A stretch of 64,000 nucleotides of DNA. Source: Brachypterus glaber (Eukaryota > Arthropoda > Insecta > Coleoptera > Kateretidae). Within the stretch, counting starts at the first letter, position 1, and every line of letters begins with the position of its first letter. The stretch spans positions 6,262,001-6,326,000 of the forward strand of contig OY294049.1 in assembly GCA_958510825.1 (NCBI GenBank). The letters run 5' to 3'. A model generated the notes under the pieces. That model searched no databases and was not told where the DNA came from. It saw nothing but the letters and a program-made list of their open reading frames with translations. Made by a program: the position numbers and the translations under genes. This document shows, piece by piece, positions 61,058 through 64,000 of this stretch.

Positions 61058-62972
61058 TAGTCCAGGGATATGAGCAAAATAAATACCCTGTTGGGGACAG
61101 TGGCTCAATCAGAGGTCTGTCAAGTTTTTCAGGTAATACAGGTATACAGAAGCAAAACCTATGTATTTTCTGCGGTGGATTTGGTGTAGTTTTTAAGATA
61201 TTAACAATTAAAGGTCAGAAAATGTCTATTTTTGCACATTTTTGCATACCAGTAAAAAAGTTAAGTTTTTTATCAACAATCAAAGTAACCATCTTGTAGG
61301 AAATTAAAATACCTTCAAAATGGCGTTTTTTTAATGTCGATAGGATGATTTGTTGCTTAGAAAACTGCAAAAACGATCAAAATTTGCATATTATTCAATG
61401 AAAAATAAATTTTTCAAAAATCGATCTACGATTTTGTTATTGTGTAAAACATTGCGTCTTATAGTACTCAATATGTGGTTAAAATTTCAGAACGATTCAT
61501 TCAATGGTTTTTGCTAAATTGGAATTGTTTATCCCAGAGATGTTTTTTTTGCAATAATATTATGCGTACAATAATGAAGATATAAGAATTCTTATGAAAG
61601 AGGGAGAGTTGTTTTATCAAAAGAAATTATTAATTTAAAAAAACAATGAATTTTAGCATTGCAAAATCTTGTTACAAAAACACTGTCATTTTTACCGTAT
61701 AAACAATTTGAATAACTTTGTTGTAATTACTTTTATGAGAATGATTTTTTCATATTCAAAAAGCTGGCATTTTTACACGACCAACTTTGCCCCATATTAA
61801 CCTAGAACAATCTTTTTCTTTTTCTAAATTCGTGTAAAAATGCCAGCTTTTCGAATATGAAAAATAATTCTTTTAAAAGTAATTGCAACAAAGTTATATA
61901 TTGTTTATGATAATAATGACGGTGTTTTTGTAACGAGATATAGCAGTGCTAAAAATCGATTTTTTTAATTAATAATTTCTTTTGATAAAACATCTCTTCC
62001 TCTTTCATAAGATACCCGTAGAATCCTTATATCTGCATTATTGTACGTATAATATTATTGCAAAAAAAAAACATCTCTGGGATAAACAATTGCAATTTTG
62101 CAAAAACTATTGAATGAATCATTCTGAAATTTTAATCACATATTTAGTACTATAAGACGCAATTTTTTACACAATAACAAAGACGAAACTTTTCACACAA
62201 TAACAATTGTTTATTGAATAATATGCAAATTTTGATCGTTTTTTTTTTGCAGTTTCTGCTTAGGACATTTATCGACATTTAAAAAACGCCATTTTCAAGG
62301 TTTTTTAATTTCCTACAAGATGGTTACTTTGATTGTTGATAAAAAACTCAACTTTTTTACTGGTATGCAAAAATGTGCAAAAATAGACATTTTCTGACCC
62401 TTAATTGTTAATATCTTAAAAACCACACCAAATCCACCGCAGCAAATATAAAGTTTTTGCTTTTATACACCTGTACACGGAAAAAAAAAATTATAGCTAG
62501 GAGCGCTATAACACACATACCAAGCAAATTATAATCGCTTATTATATAAATACAAGGCTTTCTCTTACAATTATGGCAGTCAGTGTAAAAATTTATATGA
62601 AATACTTTAATTGTTTAGTAAATAATAAAATATAACAAATAGTATGGCATTTATAGCTTAAATAGATTTAATTATTGTCCGTGCTAATAATTTTTATAAT
62701 ATAATAAAATTTCTGTAAATTTATAATAGTGCCTTTAATAAATATAATCGTGTCTGTAATATATATAATCGTTTCCAATTTATTTTTAACATTATTAGTT
62801 ATTGTGTCCCTTATAATCTATAGCTTAAATCACTATAATTTGCCACTGTTACCAAATATCTTATAATGTATAGCGCAGAGCCCACTAATTTCTTTCCGTG
62901 TATTACCTGAAAAACTTGACAGGCCTCTGGTTGAGTCAGTGTCATGGCAAAAGTTTCATATCCCAGGACTAT
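61058..62972. mobile_element. 1.5-kb foldback, expanded to 1.9 kb by a nested insertion
   Basis: Tips TAGTCCAGGGATATGA and TCATATCCCAGGACTA are complementary. Pairing runs through TGTCAAGTTTTTCAGGTAAT, AAAATGTCTATTTTTGCACA and GTAACCATCTTGTAGGAAAT to a centre near 61800 (CATTTTTACACG). The right arm is split by 62476-62900. Located in ADSS intron 3; no coding exon seen. Confidence 0.85.
62476..62900. mobile_element. 425-bp TA-target MITE nested in the foldback
   Basis: Ends CACGGAAA and TTTCCGTG, each flanked by TA (62474-62475 and 62901-62902). Removing it and one TA restores CTGTATTACCTGAAAAACTT, exactly the complement of the other foldback arm at about 61122-61145. The interior is AT-rich with TATAATCG-like repeats and no ORF. 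Tc1/mariner-type target. Confidence 0.85.
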
Positions 62973-62989
62973 GTATCAGAATAGTATAT

Positions 62990-64000
62990 TCTATAACTAG
63001 TATGGAATAGACAATAATCCGCGCGAGCGGAAAGTTTGTCAAACGAGCCGGCAGGCGAGTATGACGGTCCCGCGAGCTCGACTATTCCATACGTGTTGTA
63101 GACTATACTTTTTCTTCGACTGCAAATATGAAACACTGAATAGCTTTAAACTGCGGACAAGGTTAAAAACAATGTTTTTTGTGACTCGACATTGCAAATG
63201 CAACAAAACCCATATTTTTAAATAAAGCAATTAATGTTATTTAATAATTTTATCAAATCAGTACTTAAAAAAGATTTTTAATTAATTTTAGCACATATTT
63301 ACAAATTATAATGCAAAAATTGAAGGTTATGTCAGATTGTTGTGACAGATATCAGCTTTAAATATTTAACAATAGTTTTAATTTTTTGAACTAAATTGAT
63401 AACAAACTGGTCAAATATTAAGAAAAAGTAATAAACTTTATGTAATTTTAACGCAAAACTTTAAATTGGATTAAATTATTCAATATTTCATGATAAAATA
63501 TATATATTTTTGCTAATTTTGCTACAGTTTTCTTTAGTGTTATAAACAAGAGATGGCACTACATGTGCTCATTCTAACACTTTATACGGAATATTCATAC
63601 CGTATCTAGAGCTGGAATGGATTCATTCTGTGTTTGAAAAGTGTGTGTATTTGCTTACATTCTAAAGCAGTCGTAGAAAAACTATTATTCGATTGTAATA
63701 TGAAGAGTGCAACTAACATAAGGGCCTAACCCACAAAATTTTTATTTTACAGAAGCAAAATATGATTATTTTTTTTCTAATGATATTTATAATTATATTT
63801 TAATAGCGTTTTATTATTTACAACGTTTTATGTAGATTTCAACAAAAAAAAGTTGAAATAAGGGCCTAAACACTGCCCTTAATTATCAAAAGGGCCTAAC
63901 CCACACATTTCTTATAAGGTTGTTTTTGCATAAAATCTTCTGTTTGCTAGTCTTAAATAGCTTCATAAGCCTTTTTTAATCAAGAATAGTTAACGGCAAA
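62990..64000. other. ADSS intron 3, right edge
   Basis: 63008-63100 contains a GTATGGAATAG / CTATTCCATAC inverted pair with a GC-rich centre. AGGGCCTAA repeats three times near 63720, 63861 and 63890. No exon found. Confidence 0.45.

Overview
This window is a stretch of nuclear genome from an animal, almost certainly an insect. A beetle is my guess, but the sequence alone does not settle the order. The DNA is AT-rich. The genes are broken into many short exons with GT-AG introns, and introns and intergenic gaps are packed with short inverted-repeat transposons (MITEs), long foldback palindromes and decayed retroelements. No bacterial, plasmid, phage or CRISPR feature was seen.

Eight protein genes could be rebuilt exon by exon; in each, the splice phases join without a frameshift. 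From left to right: (1) Nup133, + strand, missing its first exon(s) off the left edge, ending at 9457. (2) DDB1, - strand, complete, 19499 to 9745, 14 exons and 1137 residues. (3) STT3A-type oligosaccharyltransferase catalytic subunit, + strand, 20115-26565, 8 exons and 710 residues. (4) Cardiolipin synthase CRLS1, - strand, 28990 to 26866, 5 exons. (5) Complex I assembly factor NDUFAF1/CIA30, - strand, 30399 to 29306, 4 exons. (6) A short insect-type separase, + strand, about 30758-42291, 8 exons. (7) The N-terminal acetyltransferase NAA40, + strand, 42768-46014, 5 exons starting with a 6-nt coding microexon. (8) Adenylosuccinate synthetase, + strand, first three coding exons from 47276; the rest lies beyond the right edge.

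The genes are unrelated housekeeping functions (nuclear pore, ubiquitin ligase and DNA repair, N-glycosylation, mitochondrial lipid, complex I assembly, sister-chromatid separation, histone acetylation, purine synthesis). They do not form an operon-like system. Their arrangement is still notable. Nup133/DDB1 and STT3A/CRLS1 converge tail to tail over less than about 300 bp, DDB1/STT3A and NDUFAF1/separase diverge from short shared promoter regions, and CRLS1/NDUFAF1 and separase/NAA40 are tandem neighbours.

The accessory content lies in the introns. It includes at least a dozen MITE families or large palindromes, two clean nested insertions in which the host foldback preserves the empty site (a 141-bp hAT-like MITE with an 8-bp target duplication and a 425-bp element with a TA duplication), a Tc1-like element with a broken transposase, and truncated non-LTR elements. 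I did not find a convincing new multi-gene system. The best leads are the structural repeats, one GC-AG intron in DDB1, a possible hammerhead-like motif inside a foldback, and duplicated 51-bp units upstream of NAA40.
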